Notes: a model not told the origin generated them from the letters alone. 64,000 nucleotides of DNA from RUG420 sp045642465 (GCA_045642465.1 JAZUIY010000015.1:691015-755014), one strand, 5' to 3'; positions 43,656-52,588 are shown, counted from the first letter of the stretch. Made by a program: numbers and translations.

Positions 43656-43931
43656 ATGATCCAGCGTGACGATATAGTCATCAACTTACCTCGCTTTGAT
43701 TATCTGTGCCAAAAGAATACTTATTCCGGAAGCCAGGGAGAATTTCGTTACAAATTCTTCCCACGCAAGGTAGACGATATTGAAACCGTGTTCGTGGCCG
43801 CCGTTTATTATCACAATTGCTACGAAGTGGAATTGGAGGCCGGCCGGGTAGAAGAGGCCACCTTCGCGTATTCCAATGAGGGCATAGACGAAGCAGAACA
43901 GTATCTGCTTTCCAAATTCTTAGAGCAATAA
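43656..43931 (+). CDS. Unknown 91-residue protein
   Basis: A small acidic soluble protein following the acyl-CoA ligase by 11 bases, with site AAGGAGA. It has many aromatic residues (about nine Tyr and seven Phe) and a predicted mixed alpha/beta pattern, ending in an EQYLLSKFLEQ helix. I recognise no family. The tight spacing and shared terminator make it part of the murC-ligase transcription unit. Confidence 0.7.
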   Translation: MIQRDDIVINLPRFDYLCQKNTYSGSQGEFRYKFFPRKVDDIETVFVAAVYYHNCYEVELEAGRVEEATFAYSNEGIDEAEQYLLSKFLEQ

Positions 43932-43969
43932 AAAGAAAGACCAGAGCAGTTGCTCTGGTCTTTTTGTTT
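43932..43969 (+). terminator. Rho-independent terminator
   Basis: AAAGACCAGAGCA pairs with TGCTCTGGTCTTT around a short loop, with a T-run. It closes murC-ligase-43656 gene. Confidence 0.9.
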
Positions 43970-44026
43970 TGGTTTTACTTTTCTACTTTCAGCTGGCTGG
44001 TTTCGCTCAGCGGTTAGTTTGCCGGC

Positions 44027-44650
44027 TTACAGTTCGTTCAGGGTGAAGAACTCGGCCATGGTTTTGGCTTTTACCATGTTTTCGTGGCTGTTGTCGGTGT
44101 AGCCAACGGCGAAGACAAAGACTTCACGGTCGGAAGAGCGCTTAATGAGGGTCACATAACCGCTGAAGTTCTCGTGGGTCTGGGTGTCTCTCATAATGGC
44201 CGGGAAAACGTTTTTGATGAACTTGTCATCCACATGCTGGGTGGTGTAACCGCCGTTGTCCCGGGAGGCAAAGTTAATGAAGCCGTTAATGCCTAAGTAG
44301 GCGGCCAAGGTCTTTAAGTCGGTTTTGCCTTCCAAGTGGTTGATGGTGCCTACACTGAAACAGTAGACAGCAAACTTGCCCGGCTTGAAAATGCAGTATT
44401 TTCCGGCATCCGTGTATTCGAAGTAGCTGGCCTCTTTCACGTCAGCAGTGTAACTGCCATACTGAGACCACGGTGCCAGATTGGTATCCGCTTCCTTTGG
44501 GTAAAGGAAGGAAACCCCTTCTATGGCATTGGAAAGGGAATAGGTGTTGGTGTCATATGGGCTAGCTGCCGGTGCATCCTTTTTGCCACAGGCACAGAAG
44601 GTGCATACCAGAAGCATGAGACAAAGGGCGAGGGAAATGATTTTTTTCAA
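44027..44650 (-). CDS. Putative lipoprotein
   Basis: 207 residues beginning with a lipoprotein signal: KK, a hydrophobic core, then a lipobox-like FCAC with Cys21 followed by GKK. The start is TTG after AGGAGG. The mature part has no recognised domain; it shows VEGVSFLYPKEADTN-like and FVFAVGYTDNSHENMVKAK stretches that resemble the fold of surface lipoproteins that measure or bind small ligands, but I cannot assign it. It is divergent from the L,D-transpeptidase gene, and both act outside the membrane. Confidence 0.75.
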   Translation of the reverse strand: MKKIISLALCLMLLVCTFCACGKKDAPAASPYDTNTYSLSNAIEGVSFLYPKEADTNLAPWSQYGSYTADVKEASYFEYTDAGKYCIFKPGKFAVYCFSVGTINHLEGKTDLKTLAAYLGINGFINFASRDNGGYTTQHVDDKFIKNVFPAIMRDTQTHENFSGYVTLIKRSSDREVFVFAVGYTDNSHENMVKAKTMAEFFTLNEL

Positions 44651-44678
44651 AATAATAACCTCCTAAAATTCTGACAGC

Positions 44679-44687
44679 ATTATACCA
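44679..44687 (-). promoter_or_regulatory. Extended -10 promoter of the lipoprotein gene
   Basis: TGGTATAAT on the minus strand, 28 bases before the TTG start. Confidence 0.6.
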
Positions 44688-44718
44688 TAAAACGTTTCCT
44701 TTTCGGAGCCATTTATAC

Positions 44719-44724
44719 TATAAT
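44719..44724 (+). promoter_or_regulatory. -10 element of the L,D-transpeptidase promoter
   Basis: TATAAT 38 bases before the start codon; the -35 (TTTCCT, 18 bases upstream) is weak. Confidence 0.5.
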
Positions 44725-44762
44725 AGCACGTATGAAAAATTTACCCCCTTTGGAGGACCTAT

Positions 44763-45590
44763 ATGAAGACCATTTCGAAAGTCTTAATTGCCCTTGGCTC
44801 TGTCCTTTTGATCCTTACGGCAGCCTTGGGTGTAAAACATCATTTCTACCCGAATGCAGAAGTGAATCTGCCGGGACCATTGGAATCCATTACCGGTCTC
44901 ATTCCGGGGGCTTCCGCTACTACCATTCCTACCACCGTAGCTGACACCGCTTCTGACACCTGCTTGGTCATTGGCTCTGAAACCGAAAGCAGCACGGTAC
45001 CGGGAAGCACCACAACCACTCAGAAAGATGACGGTACCGTATCCGGCGGCCTCTTTACCACCAATGCGGAATACCGTAAAAATCATAAATACTGCATTGC
45101 CGTAAACACCGCGCAGAACATTGTTATTGTGTACACGGCTGACTCCACCGGCAAGTACGTAGTACCTTACAAAGCCATGGTTTGCTCCTGTGGCCTTTCT
45201 TCCACACCAACCAGACTGGGTACTTATTACACTCCGGAAAAATACCGCTGGCGTTACCTGAACGGTGACTGTTATGGCCAGTACGCTACCCGTATCAACG
45301 GCCATTACCTGTTCCATTCCGTTCCTTATAACAGCCAGAACCCAGGGGACCTGAAAACGGCAGAATACAACAAACTGGGCAGCCCGGCTTCCGAAGGCTG
45401 CGTCCGTCTTGCTGTGAAGGATGCCAAATGGATTTACGACAACTGCTCTCTTGGCACTTGCGTAACCCTGTACTCCAATGCCGGTAAGGTGGAACCAATG
45501 GCAAAGCCGGTTCCTACCCGCATTAACCCGAGCAGCCCGAACGCCGGTTGGGATCCAACTGACCCGGATCCGGCCAACCCTTGGCACTAA
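44763..45590 (+). CDS. L,D-transpeptidase (YkuD domain), membrane anchored
   Basis: 275 residues. An N-terminal hydrophobic segment (residues 7-24) serves as signal or anchor. A Ser/Thr-rich linker (about 40-95) follows, then the YkuD catalytic domain (about 110-245) with the His in YLFHSVPYN and the nucleophile Cys in SEGCVRL. Such enzymes make 3-3 peptidoglycan crosslinks or attach proteins. The C-terminus is a short Pro/Asp tail. Ribosome binding site TGGAGGA. Confidence 0.9.
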   Translation: MKTISKVLIALGSVLLILTAALGVKHHFYPNAEVNLPGPLESITGLIPGASATTIPTTVADTASDTCLVIGSETESSTVPGSTTTTQKDDGTVSGGLFTTNAEYRKNHKYCIAVNTAQNIVIVYTADSTGKYVVPYKAMVCSCGLSSTPTRLGTYYTPEKYRWRYLNGDCYGQYATRINGHYLFHSVPYNSQNPGDLKTAEYNKLGSPASEGCVRLAVKDAKWIYDNCSLGTCVTLYSNAGKVEPMAKPVPTRINPSSPNAGWDPTDPDPANPWH

Positions 45591-45666
45591 CCGCTCTGGT
45601 TGCTGCCAACCCTTGACACTATTTTAAACACTAAACACTTTGAGCTACACGAAAGGTGTGTCCCAT

Positions 45667-47478
45667 TTGTCCGACTACAAGAAGCAAATTCGAAACTTCT
45701 CCATCATAGCCCACATTGACCACGGGAAATCTACTTTGGCAGACCGTCTGCTGGAACTGACCGACTCTGTGGCCAAGCGTGACATGTCCGAGCAGCTGCT
45801 GGATGACATGGATATTGAACGGGAACGCGGCATTACCATTAAGGCCCGCGCCGTCAAACTGGACTACAAGGCCGCTGACGGAGAAACCTATGAACTGAAC
45901 TTAATAGACACTCCGGGTCATGTAGACTTTAACTACGAAGTATCCCGTTCCCTGGCCGCTTGCGAGGGTGCGGTGTTAGTCGTGGACTCTACCCAGGGCA
46001 TCGAAGCCCAGACCCTGGCCAATACCTATTTGGCATTGGACCACGATCTGGAAATTTGCCCTGTCATCAATAAAATTGACCTGCCGGCTGCAGACCCGGA
46101 ACGGGTTGCAGGGGAAGTGGAAGAGGTCATCGGCCTCGACTGTGAAAACGCCCCTCGCATCTCTGCCAAAACGGGCCTCAACGTAGAGCAGGTACTGGAA
46201 CAGATTGTAACCACCATTCCGGCTCCGGAAGGGGACGAGAATGCCCCGCTGAAGGCCCTTATTTTTGACTCCGTCTATGACAGCTACCGCGGCGTTATTG
46301 TTTACGTCCGGGTACAGGACGGTACCATCCGCATTGGCGACACCATGCGCATGATGGCCACCGGCGCTGAATTCACTGTCGTAGATGTAGGCTACATGAG
46401 AGCCACTTCTTTGGAATCTTCCGGCGTGCTGAAAGCTGGGGAAGTAGGCTACATTACCGCTTCCATCAAAACCGTTTCCGAAGCTCGCGTCGGTGACACC
46501 GTTACCTTGGCCACCAACCCGGCAGCAGAACCGCTGCCAGGGTACCGCAAGGTAAACCCAATGGTGTTCTGTGGCGTGTATCCGGCAGACGGTGCGGACT
46601 ATGAAAACCTGAAGGAAGCCCTGGAAAAACTGCAGCTGAACGATGCAGCTCTTTCCTTTGAACCGGAAACTTCCGGTGCTTTAGGCTTTGGCTTCCGCTG
46701 TGGTTTCTTAGGCCTTCTCCATTTGGAAATTATCCAGGAACGTCTGGAACGGGAATATGACCTAGACTTGGTTACTACCATTCCAAGCGTTATTTATAAA
46801 ATCCACTTAACCGACGGTACGGTTCAGGAAATTGACAACCCGTGCAATTATCCGGATCCTGCTGTCATTGACTTTGCAGAAGAACCAATTACCAATGCCC
46901 ATATCTTTGCACCGCCGGACTACGTTGGCCCAATCATGGACCTCTGTCAGGAACGCCGCGGTGTCTTCAAAGACATGCAGTATTTGGATGCCGGCCGTGT
47001 GGATATTCACTATGAATTGCCACTGAACGAAATCATTTACGACTTCTTTGACGTACTGAAATCCCGCACCCGTGGTTACGGTTCTTTGGACTATGAAATT
47101 ATGGGTTACCGCCAGTCCGAACTGGTGAAACTGGACGTTCTTCTGAACGGGGAAACCATTGACGCACTGTCCTGGATTCTTCACTCTGACAACGCCTACA
47201 ACAGAGCCCGTAAGATTGCCGTAAAACTAAAGGAAAACATTCCGCGGGCCCTCTTTGAAATTCCAATTCAGATGGCCGTGGGCGGCAAGGTCATTGCCAG
47301 AGAAACCGTTAAGGCCATGAGGAAAGACGTATTGGCCAAGTGCTACGGCGGCGACATCTCCCGGAAAAAGAAACTGCTGGAAAAGCAGAAGGAAGGGAAG
47401 AAGCGCATGCGTCACTTCGGCTCCATTGAAGTGCCGCAGGAAGCATTTATGGCCGTTCTCAAATTGGACGACGAATAA
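45667..47478 (+). CDS. lepA: Elongation factor 4 (LepA)
   Basis: Ribosomal GTPase involved in initiation and back-translocation. The start is taken as TTG at 45667, which follows AAAGGTG and gives the standard opening SDYKKQIRNFSIIAHIDHGK; an upstream TTG at 45640 lacks a site. 603 residues. G motifs AHIDHGKSTLADR, DTPGHVDFNYEV and NKIDLPAADPE are intact, and the unique C-terminal domain ends with RMRHFGSIEVPQEAFMAVLK. A TTGACA stands at 45613 but I find no matching -10. hemW follows after 16 bases. Confidence 0.95.
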   Translation: MSDYKKQIRNFSIIAHIDHGKSTLADRLLELTDSVAKRDMSEQLLDDMDIERERGITIKARAVKLDYKAADGETYELNLIDTPGHVDFNYEVSRSLAACEGAVLVVDSTQGIEAQTLANTYLALDHDLEICPVINKIDLPAADPERVAGEVEEVIGLDCENAPRISAKTGLNVEQVLEQIVTTIPAPEGDENAPLKALIFDSVYDSYRGVIVYVRVQDGTIRIGDTMRMMATGAEFTVVDVGYMRATSLESSGVLKAGEVGYITASIKTVSEARVGDTVTLATNPAAEPLPGYRKVNPMVFCGVYPADGADYENLKEALEKLQLNDAALSFEPETSGALGFGFRCGFLGLLHLEIIQERLEREYDLDLVTTIPSVIYKIHLTDGTVQEIDNPCNYPDPAVIDFAEEPITNAHIFAPPDYVGPIMDLCQERRGVFKDMQYLDAGRVDIHYELPLNEIIYDFFDVLKSRTRGYGSLDYEIMGYRQSELVKLDVLLNGETIDALSWILHSDNAYNRARKIAVKLKENIPRALFEIPIQMAVGGKVIARETVKAMRKDVLAKCYGGDISRKKKLLEKQKEGKKRMRHFGSIEVPQEAFMAVLKLDDE

Positions 47479-47494
47479 CCCACGGAGGTGCAGC

Positions 47495-48583
47495 ATGAAA
47501 CACATCGGTTTATACATCCATGTGCCGTTTTGTGCCTCTAAATGCCCATATTGTGACTTTTACGCAGAGCGTACCGAGGAATCGGTGCGCTCTGCTTTCG
47601 TTTCTGCCGTGAAGCGGGACATTGCCGCCTACGGTGCCAAAGGGGATTACTGCTTAGATAGTATCTACTTTGGCGGCGGCACGCCGTCAGTGCTGCAGGG
47701 CCAATGGGTTGCCGAACTGCTGACGTGCATTCGTCAGCACTTCGAAGTTTCGGAAGACGCTGAAATTACCGTGGAGTGCAACCCATCTTCGGACCTTCAG
47801 CACTTCCTGCCCGCCGCCATTGGGGCCGGCGTCAATCGGGTTTCCCTGGGGCTGCAGTCCGCTGTGGACGCAGAGCGCAGGAAACTGGGCCGCTTGGCCA
47901 CCAAAGAACAGGTGACCACTGCAATTAAGTTAATCCGTGACTTAGGTGTTACCAACATCTCCTTAGACATTATGCTGGGGGTTCCGGAACAGACAGAGGA
48001 AAGTCTTATGGAAACCCTGCAGTACTGTGTAGACACCGGGGTGCCACATCTCAGCACTTATCTGCTGAAACTGGAAGAGGGCACCGTGTTCTACAAGCGG
48101 CAGGATACATTAAACCTGCCGGACGAAGACACCACGGTGGACTTCTATGAAAAAACCGTGGCCTTTTTGACGGACCACGGCTACGAACACTATGAAATTT
48201 CCAACTTTGCCAAACCGGGCTACGAGGGACAACATAACTTGAAATATTGGCACTGTGAAGAATACTTAGGACTGGGTCCGGCTGCCCATTCATTCCTAGA
48301 TAGGAACCGCTTTTTCTATGACCGCAACTTGACCGATTACCTAAACGGTACGGAACCAATTGCAGATGGAACCGGTGGCGACCTTGAAGAGCGCCTGATG
48401 TTGGCTCTACGCCTGAAAGAAGGCTTTTCCGGACCGTTACCAACCACGGTAATGGAAAAAGCCAAACAGCCTTATTTGGCGCCTTACCTTACGGTGGGAG
48501 AAAACCATATCGCCCTGACAGAGAAAGGATTCTTGGTTTCCAACTCCGTTATTGCGGAACTGCTTTCCGCCTTTGAAGCATAA
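47495..48583 (+). CDS. hemW: Radical SAM heme chaperone HemW
   Basis: HemN-like radical SAM protein that inserts heme into target proteins; often annotated as coproporphyrinogen III oxidase. The start ATG at 47495 follows GGAGGTG; 362 residues. The cluster motif HVPFCASKCPYCDFYA and GGGTPS are present, followed by QSAVDAERRKLGR and a HemN C-terminal domain. It lacks the extra N-terminal residues of true HemN. The order lepA-hemW is common in Bacillota. Confidence 0.92.
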   Translation: MKHIGLYIHVPFCASKCPYCDFYAERTEESVRSAFVSAVKRDIAAYGAKGDYCLDSIYFGGGTPSVLQGQWVAELLTCIRQHFEVSEDAEITVECNPSSDLQHFLPAAIGAGVNRVSLGLQSAVDAERRKLGRLATKEQVTTAIKLIRDLGVTNISLDIMLGVPEQTEESLMETLQYCVDTGVPHLSTYLLKLEEGTVFYKRQDTLNLPDEDTTVDFYEKTVAFLTDHGYEHYEISNFAKPGYEGQHNLKYWHCEEYLGLGPAAHSFLDRNRFFYDRNLTDYLNGTEPIADGTGGDLEERLMLALRLKEGFSGPLPTTVMEKAKQPYLAPYLTVGENHIALTEKGFLVSNSVIAELLSAFEA

Positions 48584-48587
48584 AAAT

Positions 48588-48622
48588 AAGACCCTTCCAA
48601 ACGGAAGGGCCTTTTCTTTTTT
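48588..48622. terminator. Terminator after hemW
   Basis: GACCCTTCC pairs with GGAAGGGCC around a 4-base loop, with T-run; may also end the convergent putP. Confidence 0.85.
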
Positions 48623-48626
48623 GAAT

Positions 48627-50135
48627 TTAGTCGTCAATGGAATTGTCGGTAGCGACTTCAAAGGTATCCAAAACTTCTTTGCTTGGAGCCTTGGTAAGAA
48701 GAGTAACAATAATGGCTGCAAGCAGACCAACGATGAAACCAGGTACGATTTCGTATACGCCGGTAACGGTGGTGAGCTTGAAGTACCAGATTAAGTCAGT
48801 GGCTGCACCGGCAACAATACCGGCTACGGCGCCCTGATAGTTAAAGCGCTTCCAAGCAATGGAGAGAATGACAATCGGGCCGAAGCAAGAGCCGAACAGA
48901 CCCCAAGCATTTTCTACCATATCCATGATTGCCTGTGCGCCGGAGCCCTTGGCACTGGCAATGAAGTAAGCAATGATGGCAACAACAACGACTACGCCAC
49001 GGCCAACCCAGAGGAGTTCCTTGTCGGAAGCTTCCTTGCGGATGAGCGGCTTGTAAATGTCGTTGGTGAAGGAAGAGGAAGCAACCAGCAGCTGAGAGTC
49101 TGCGGTAGACATGGAAGCTGCAATGATGGCTGCCAGCAAAATACCGGAAATGAATGCCGGGAAGTAACGTCTGGAGAAGACAATAAAGATGGTCTGCTGC
49201 AGACCGTCCGGAAGGAGTTCTGCACCCAGAACCATACGGCCAAGGTATGCCATGAACATGGCAGCACCCAAGGTCAGGATAACCCAACTGATGGCAAGGG
49301 CAGCGGACTTCTTAATCTGAGATGGCTTTTCAATACCCATGAAACGAACCAGAATATGAGGCATACCGAAGTAACCAAGACCCCAGCCGAGACCGGAGAG
49401 AATATCTTGCCAGGAAGCAGAGAAGAGGTTAGCGGTAAAGGCATATTTGGTGCCGTCGTTGGCGTTGACAAAGACTTCTGTCAGTGCGGACTTATCCAGG
49501 TCTTCCATAACAAGGATGAGGATTGGCACAGAAAGCAGTGCAACCAGCATCAACATACCCTGGAAGAAGTCAGTCCAGCAAACAGCTTTGTAACCACCCA
49601 TGAAGGTGTATACCAGAATAACAACTGCGAAGATGATCATTGCGGTGGATTTTTCCAAGCCCGGTACCAAAGAGGTGAATACGGTTGCACCTGCTACGAA
49701 GCCGGAGGCTACATAGATGGTGAAGGCTACTAAGAATACCACTGCGCAAAGAACGGACAGAATGTGGTTTTTGGAATAGAAACGGTTCTGTAAGTATTCC
49801 GGCAGGGTAATAGAGTCACCATATGCCTTGGAGAACTTACGAAGACGTTTTGCGGTGTACAGCCAGTTAGCGGCAGTACCAATGGCAAGACCGATGCCAA
49901 TCCAGGCCTGGCCGAGACCAAAGGCAAGAATGGAACCCGGAAGACCCATTAAGAGCCAGCCGGACATGTCGGATGCCTGTGCGGACATGGCAGATACGAA
50001 TGGACCCATCTGTCTGCCACCCAGGAAATACTGTTCAGAGGATTCGTCGCTCTTCCCCTTGAAGTAGAAGAAGATACCGATTCCGAGAACGAGAATAAAG
50101 TAGAGTACAAAAGCGAGTACTTCTGCATTAAACAT
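48627..50135 (-). CDS. putP: Sodium/proline symporter
   Basis: Sodium-solute symporter of the SSS family, 502 residues with about 13 transmembrane segments. The segments QYFLGGRQMGPFVSAMSAQA and DMSGWLLMGLPG at the N-terminus and MSTADSQLLVASS in the middle match PutP. It probably imports proline with sodium. Start after GGGAGAG. No proline catabolic gene (putA) is next to it. Confidence 0.9.
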   Translation of the reverse strand: MFNAEVLAFVLYFILVLGIGIFFYFKGKSDESSEQYFLGGRQMGPFVSAMSAQASDMSGWLLMGLPGSILAFGLGQAWIGIGLAIGTAANWLYTAKRLRKFSKAYGDSITLPEYLQNRFYSKNHILSVLCAVVFLVAFTIYVASGFVAGATVFTSLVPGLEKSTAMIIFAVVILVYTFMGGYKAVCWTDFFQGMLMLVALLSVPILILVMEDLDKSALTEVFVNANDGTKYAFTANLFSASWQDILSGLGWGLGYFGMPHILVRFMGIEKPSQIKKSAALAISWVILTLGAAMFMAYLGRMVLGAELLPDGLQQTIFIVFSRRYFPAFISGILLAAIIAASMSTADSQLLVASSSFTNDIYKPLIRKEASDKELLWVGRGVVVVVAIIAYFIASAKGSGAQAIMDMVENAWGLFGSCFGPIVILSIAWKRFNYQGAVAGIVAGAATDLIWYFKLTTVTGVYEIVPGFIVGLLAAIIVTLLTKAPSKEVLDTFEVATDNSIDD

Positions 50136-50167
50136 AGAATCTCTCCCATATTATTAAAGTGCTTTCC

Positions 50168-50196
50168 ATTTTACCAAAAGAGGGGCAGAACTGCAA
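50168..50196 (-). promoter_or_regulatory. Promoter of putP
   Basis: On the minus strand TTGCAG (50191-50196) and TAAAAT (50168-50173) are 17 bases apart, with TGG before the -10. Confidence 0.65.
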
Positions 50197-50231
50197 ATAA
50201 AAGACCTAGTCTGTGGCTTGGAAAGAACACA

Positions 50232-50262
50232 GAAAAGACCTACCCGAAAAGGGTAGGTCTTC
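50232..50262 (-). terminator. Terminator of the LCP gene
   Basis: AAGACCTACCC pairs with GGGTAGGTCTT around a 4-base loop. It lies 29 bases after the LCP stop codon; on the minus strand the stem is followed by a short T-rich stretch. Confidence 0.75.
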
Positions 50263-50265
50263 TGC

Positions 50266-50312
50266 TTAATCTGGAAGCTTGTCGTGGCATTTAATCTGGA
50301 AGCTTGTCGTGG
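50266..50312. repeat. 25-base direct duplication at the 3' end of the LCP gene
   Basis: The 22 bases at 50266-50287 are repeated exactly at 50291-50312. The second copy forms the last seven codons and stop codon of the LCP gene; the first lies just after the stop. Confidence 0.9.
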
Positions 50313-52039
50313 TAAATAAAGTCTTTTAAGAGTTTGCGGTTATAGGCTACGTCAAATGTGAGACAGGAGCCAACGCCCTTAATGTTTTCACTCTTATAGG
50401 TGCCATACATAGGAACAGATGCTTGTTCAATATCAAAGGTGCGGTAAAGCAGCAAGAATCCGATGAGCTTATTCATAATCTGGAATTCCATCATGTCGGT
50501 GGTGATGTACGGCATAACCGTGTTCATCAGAGACATAATATCGGAAGGATTCAGATTGAATGCCTTTTCCTTCAGGGCGGAAATAACTCTCCGCTGACGC
50601 TCGGCACGCATGACGTCAGAGTCCAGTTTCCGGATACGGGAGAACATCAGGGCCTTTTCGCCATTCATGTGAACGTGTTCGCCGGATTCGTAATGTAACG
50701 GGTTCCCGGTGAGAGTCCACTTTTGCCAAGTGGTGTTCAAGTAGTTGGCTTCCTTCGGCGTTACCTTAACATCCACGCCGCCCAGGGCGTCGATAAGGGA
50801 GGTGAAGCAGTCAAAGTTGACCATGACGTACTTGTTGATATGTACCTTATAGTTGTACTCCAAGGTCTTAATGAGCAAATTGGTTCCGCCCTTGGCCTGT
50901 GCCGCATTCAGTTTGTTATTTCCGTGTCCCGGAATGTAGACGTAACTGTCACGGAGGAACGAGGTCATTTTGATTTTGCGATGCAGCCGGTCTATGGATA
51001 CCAAAATCATGGTATCAGAGCGGGAAGCGGTTTCTCCCGGACGGGCGTCTACGCCCAAGAGGAGAATATTGGTCACAAAGAGGGAATGGCGGGTGGTGAG
51101 CGGGTTGGTGCTCAGGTTGATGCCGTTGCTCTTTAAGTCTAAGTCGGTTTTGCCGAAGAGGAACAGTGATGTGCCGCCGTAGAGCAAGCAGACAATCAGC
51201 AGCATGCTGATGATCTTCTTGAGGCAGCCGGATTTTTTCTTCGTTGCTTTTCTTCGACTTTGTGGTTCCGGCAAGTTGCGGCCGTTGGCGCCTCTGCCGG
51301 AAGCGTTTCTTCGGCCTCTTTGTTTGCCTGCTTCCAATGCTGCATAGTAGGCGGCAGCTTCTTGTTTGTTAATTGGTACATCGCCACGGACAGAGTAGGT
51401 GGCCCGCTTCTTTGGCTGCGGTTCGTCCCAACCGCCGAATTCGCTGCCCCAGCCGTCGTCATAGTAGCTGTCAAGGTAACTGTCCACTTGGTAGCGCTGG
51501 TTGATGCGCTCCTGGGCTTCCCGCTGGGCAATGGCTCTGCGTTCGGCACGGAGCTGCGCCTGCTGTCTGGCCTCGGCCTGCTGCTGTCTGGCTTGTGCCT
51601 GGGCTTGCTGTCTAGCTTGGGCTTGTCTTGCTTGAGCTTGCTGTCTGGCTCGAGCTTGCTGTCTGGCTTGAGCTTGCTGTCTGGCTCGAGCTTGCTGTCC
51701 GGCCTGCGCTTGTCTAGCCTGGGCTTGCTGACGGGATCTGGACGGCGCTTCTTCTCTTACCTGTGTGTTCACCGTCGGGAATTGCACAGTGTCAAACAAG
51801 TCGTCAAAGTAGTCAGCATTCTTGTTCGGCATAAAGTCGTTATAATCTAAGTTCCCGGAATTCTTATGCTGTCTGGATGGCATATCGTTCCAGTCACTGA
51901 AGTCGTCTTTTGGCGTGATCCGTTTGGAACCACGTTTCTCGTCGGTAAAAATATTCTCTTGTTCATAGTCATAAGGCTGAAAGTCATTTCGGCCTTTTTG
52001 GTGGCGGTCATAGTCACCAAAATTAATATCTTTTGACAT
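50291..52039 (-). CDS. LCP (LytR-CpsA-Psr) family protein with a long Gln/Ala/Arg-rich cytoplasmic part
   Basis: LCP enzymes transfer wall glycopolymers from lipid carriers to peptidoglycan on the outside of the membrane. 582 residues. Residues 1-270 are cytoplasmic and polar; residues 101-180 are an almost pure Gln/Ala/Arg tract with units such as RQQAQA. One transmembrane helix at about 274-296 follows a KKK cluster. The LCP domain spans about 322-480 with the LLLGVDARPGETASRSDTM strand and the arginine-rich RKIKMTSFLRDSYVYIPG segment. The start follows AGAAAGGATT. Its leader carries a 13-base repeat. Single gene with own promoter and terminator. Confidence 0.88.
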   Translation of the reverse strand: MSKDINFGDYDRHQKGRNDFQPYDYEQENIFTDEKRGSKRITPKDDFSDWNDMPSRQHKNSGNLDYNDFMPNKNADYFDDLFDTVQFPTVNTQVREEAPSRSRQQAQARQAQAGQQARARQQAQARQQARARQQAQARQAQARQQAQAQARQQQAEARQQAQLRAERRAIAQREAQERINQRYQVDSYLDSYYDDGWGSEFGGWDEPQPKKRATYSVRGDVPINKQEAAAYYAALEAGKQRGRRNASGRGANGRNLPEPQSRRKATKKKSGCLKKIISMLLIVCLLYGGTSLFLFGKTDLDLKSNGINLSTNPLTTRHSLFVTNILLLGVDARPGETASRSDTMILVSIDRLHRKIKMTSFLRDSYVYIPGHGNNKLNAAQAKGGTNLLIKTLEYNYKVHINKYVMVNFDCFTSLIDALGGVDVKVTPKEANYLNTTWQKWTLTGNPLHYESGEHVHMNGEKALMFSRIRKLDSDVMRAERQRRVISALKEKAFNLNPSDIMSLMNTVMPYITTDMMEFQIMNKLIGFLLLYRTFDIEQASVPMYGTYKSENIKGVGSCLTFDVAYNRKLLKDFIYHDKLPD

Positions 52040-52076
52040 AGAGAATCCTTTCTAAATGGATTGGTGAGTTGGGATT

Positions 52077-52158
52077 TGCATTCGAATCCTGCATTCGAGT
52101 TCTGCATTCGAATCCTGCATTCAAGTTCTGCATTCGAATCCTACATTCGAGTTCTGCA
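52077..52158. repeat. 13-base tandem repeat in the LCP gene leader
   Basis: About six copies of a 13-base unit (CTGCATTCGAATC alternating with CTGCATTCGAGTT) lie between the promoter and start codon of the LCP gene. The units differ in one to three bases and alternate, so the higher-order period is 26. Confidence 0.9.
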
Positions 52159-52170
52159 ATAACTCCGTAC

Positions 52171-52199
52171 ATTCTAGTACCTCAACCTTTATTTTACAA
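52171..52199 (-). promoter_or_regulatory. Promoter of the LCP gene
   Basis: On the minus strand TTGTAA (52194-52199) and TAGAAT (52171-52176) are 17 bases apart. The leader is about 125 bases and contains the 13-base repeats. Confidence 0.65.
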
Positions 52200-52216
52200 T
52201 AAATGATGGGAGGCGT

Positions 52217-52245
52217 TTGACAAATTTTACGCTCTATTTTAGAAT
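52217..52245 (+). promoter_or_regulatory. Promoter of rnpB
   Basis: TTGACA (52217-52222) and TAGAAT (52240-52245) are 17 bases apart; the predicted start near 52252 matches the first base of the RNA's P1 stem. Confidence 0.85.
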
Positions 52246-52251
52246 GCTAGC

Positions 52252-52588
52252 CGTGACCGGGTTGGGCAGCCGCTGGCACTTCGGTGCGAGAGGAAAGTCC
52301 GAGCCCCATAGAGCAGGATGACGGCTAACGGCCGCCGGGGGTGACCCTAGGGAAAGTGCAACAGAAAGATACCGCCTCTTTGAGGTAAGGGTGGAACGGC
52401 GAGGTAAGAGCTCACCAGCACGGTGGAGACATCGTGGCTATGTAAACCCCATCCGGAGCAAGGCCGACATGCAAGGGTTGCTCGCCCGTTAGAAAGCAGA
52501 AGGGTCGCTTGAACGTGTCAGCAATGGCACGGCTAGATAGATGGTTGCCTGAGAAAACAGAACTCGGCTTACACGCCCGGTCACCTAT
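52252..52588 (+). ncRNA. rnpB: RNase P RNA
   Basis: Catalytic RNA that trims the 5' ends of tRNAs. The universally conserved elements are all visible in order: GAGGAAAGTCCG (52290s), ACAGAAAGATACCGCC, GGTAAGGGTGGAACGGCG, GGTAAGAGCTCACC, GTAAACCCCATCCGGAGCAA and, near the 3' end, GATAGATGGTTGCC with ACAGAACTCGGCTTACA. GTGACCGGG at 52253-52261 pairs with CCCGGTCAC at 52576-52584 as P1. The segment pattern (GGAGCAAGGCC) resembles type A rather than the Bacillus type B. Ends are set by the P1 stem and are accurate to a few bases. Confidence 0.95.

Noticed and set aside
45613..45640. TTGACA before lepA as a promoter
   Set aside because: The -35 is perfect, but no -10 lies at a usual distance; only AAACACT-type repeats follow.
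52077..52158. tRNA-like T-arms (TTCGAATC, TTCAAGT)
   Set aside because: The strings recall the T-loop, but no acceptor, D or anticodon arm can be folded around them; they are a 13-base tandem repeat.
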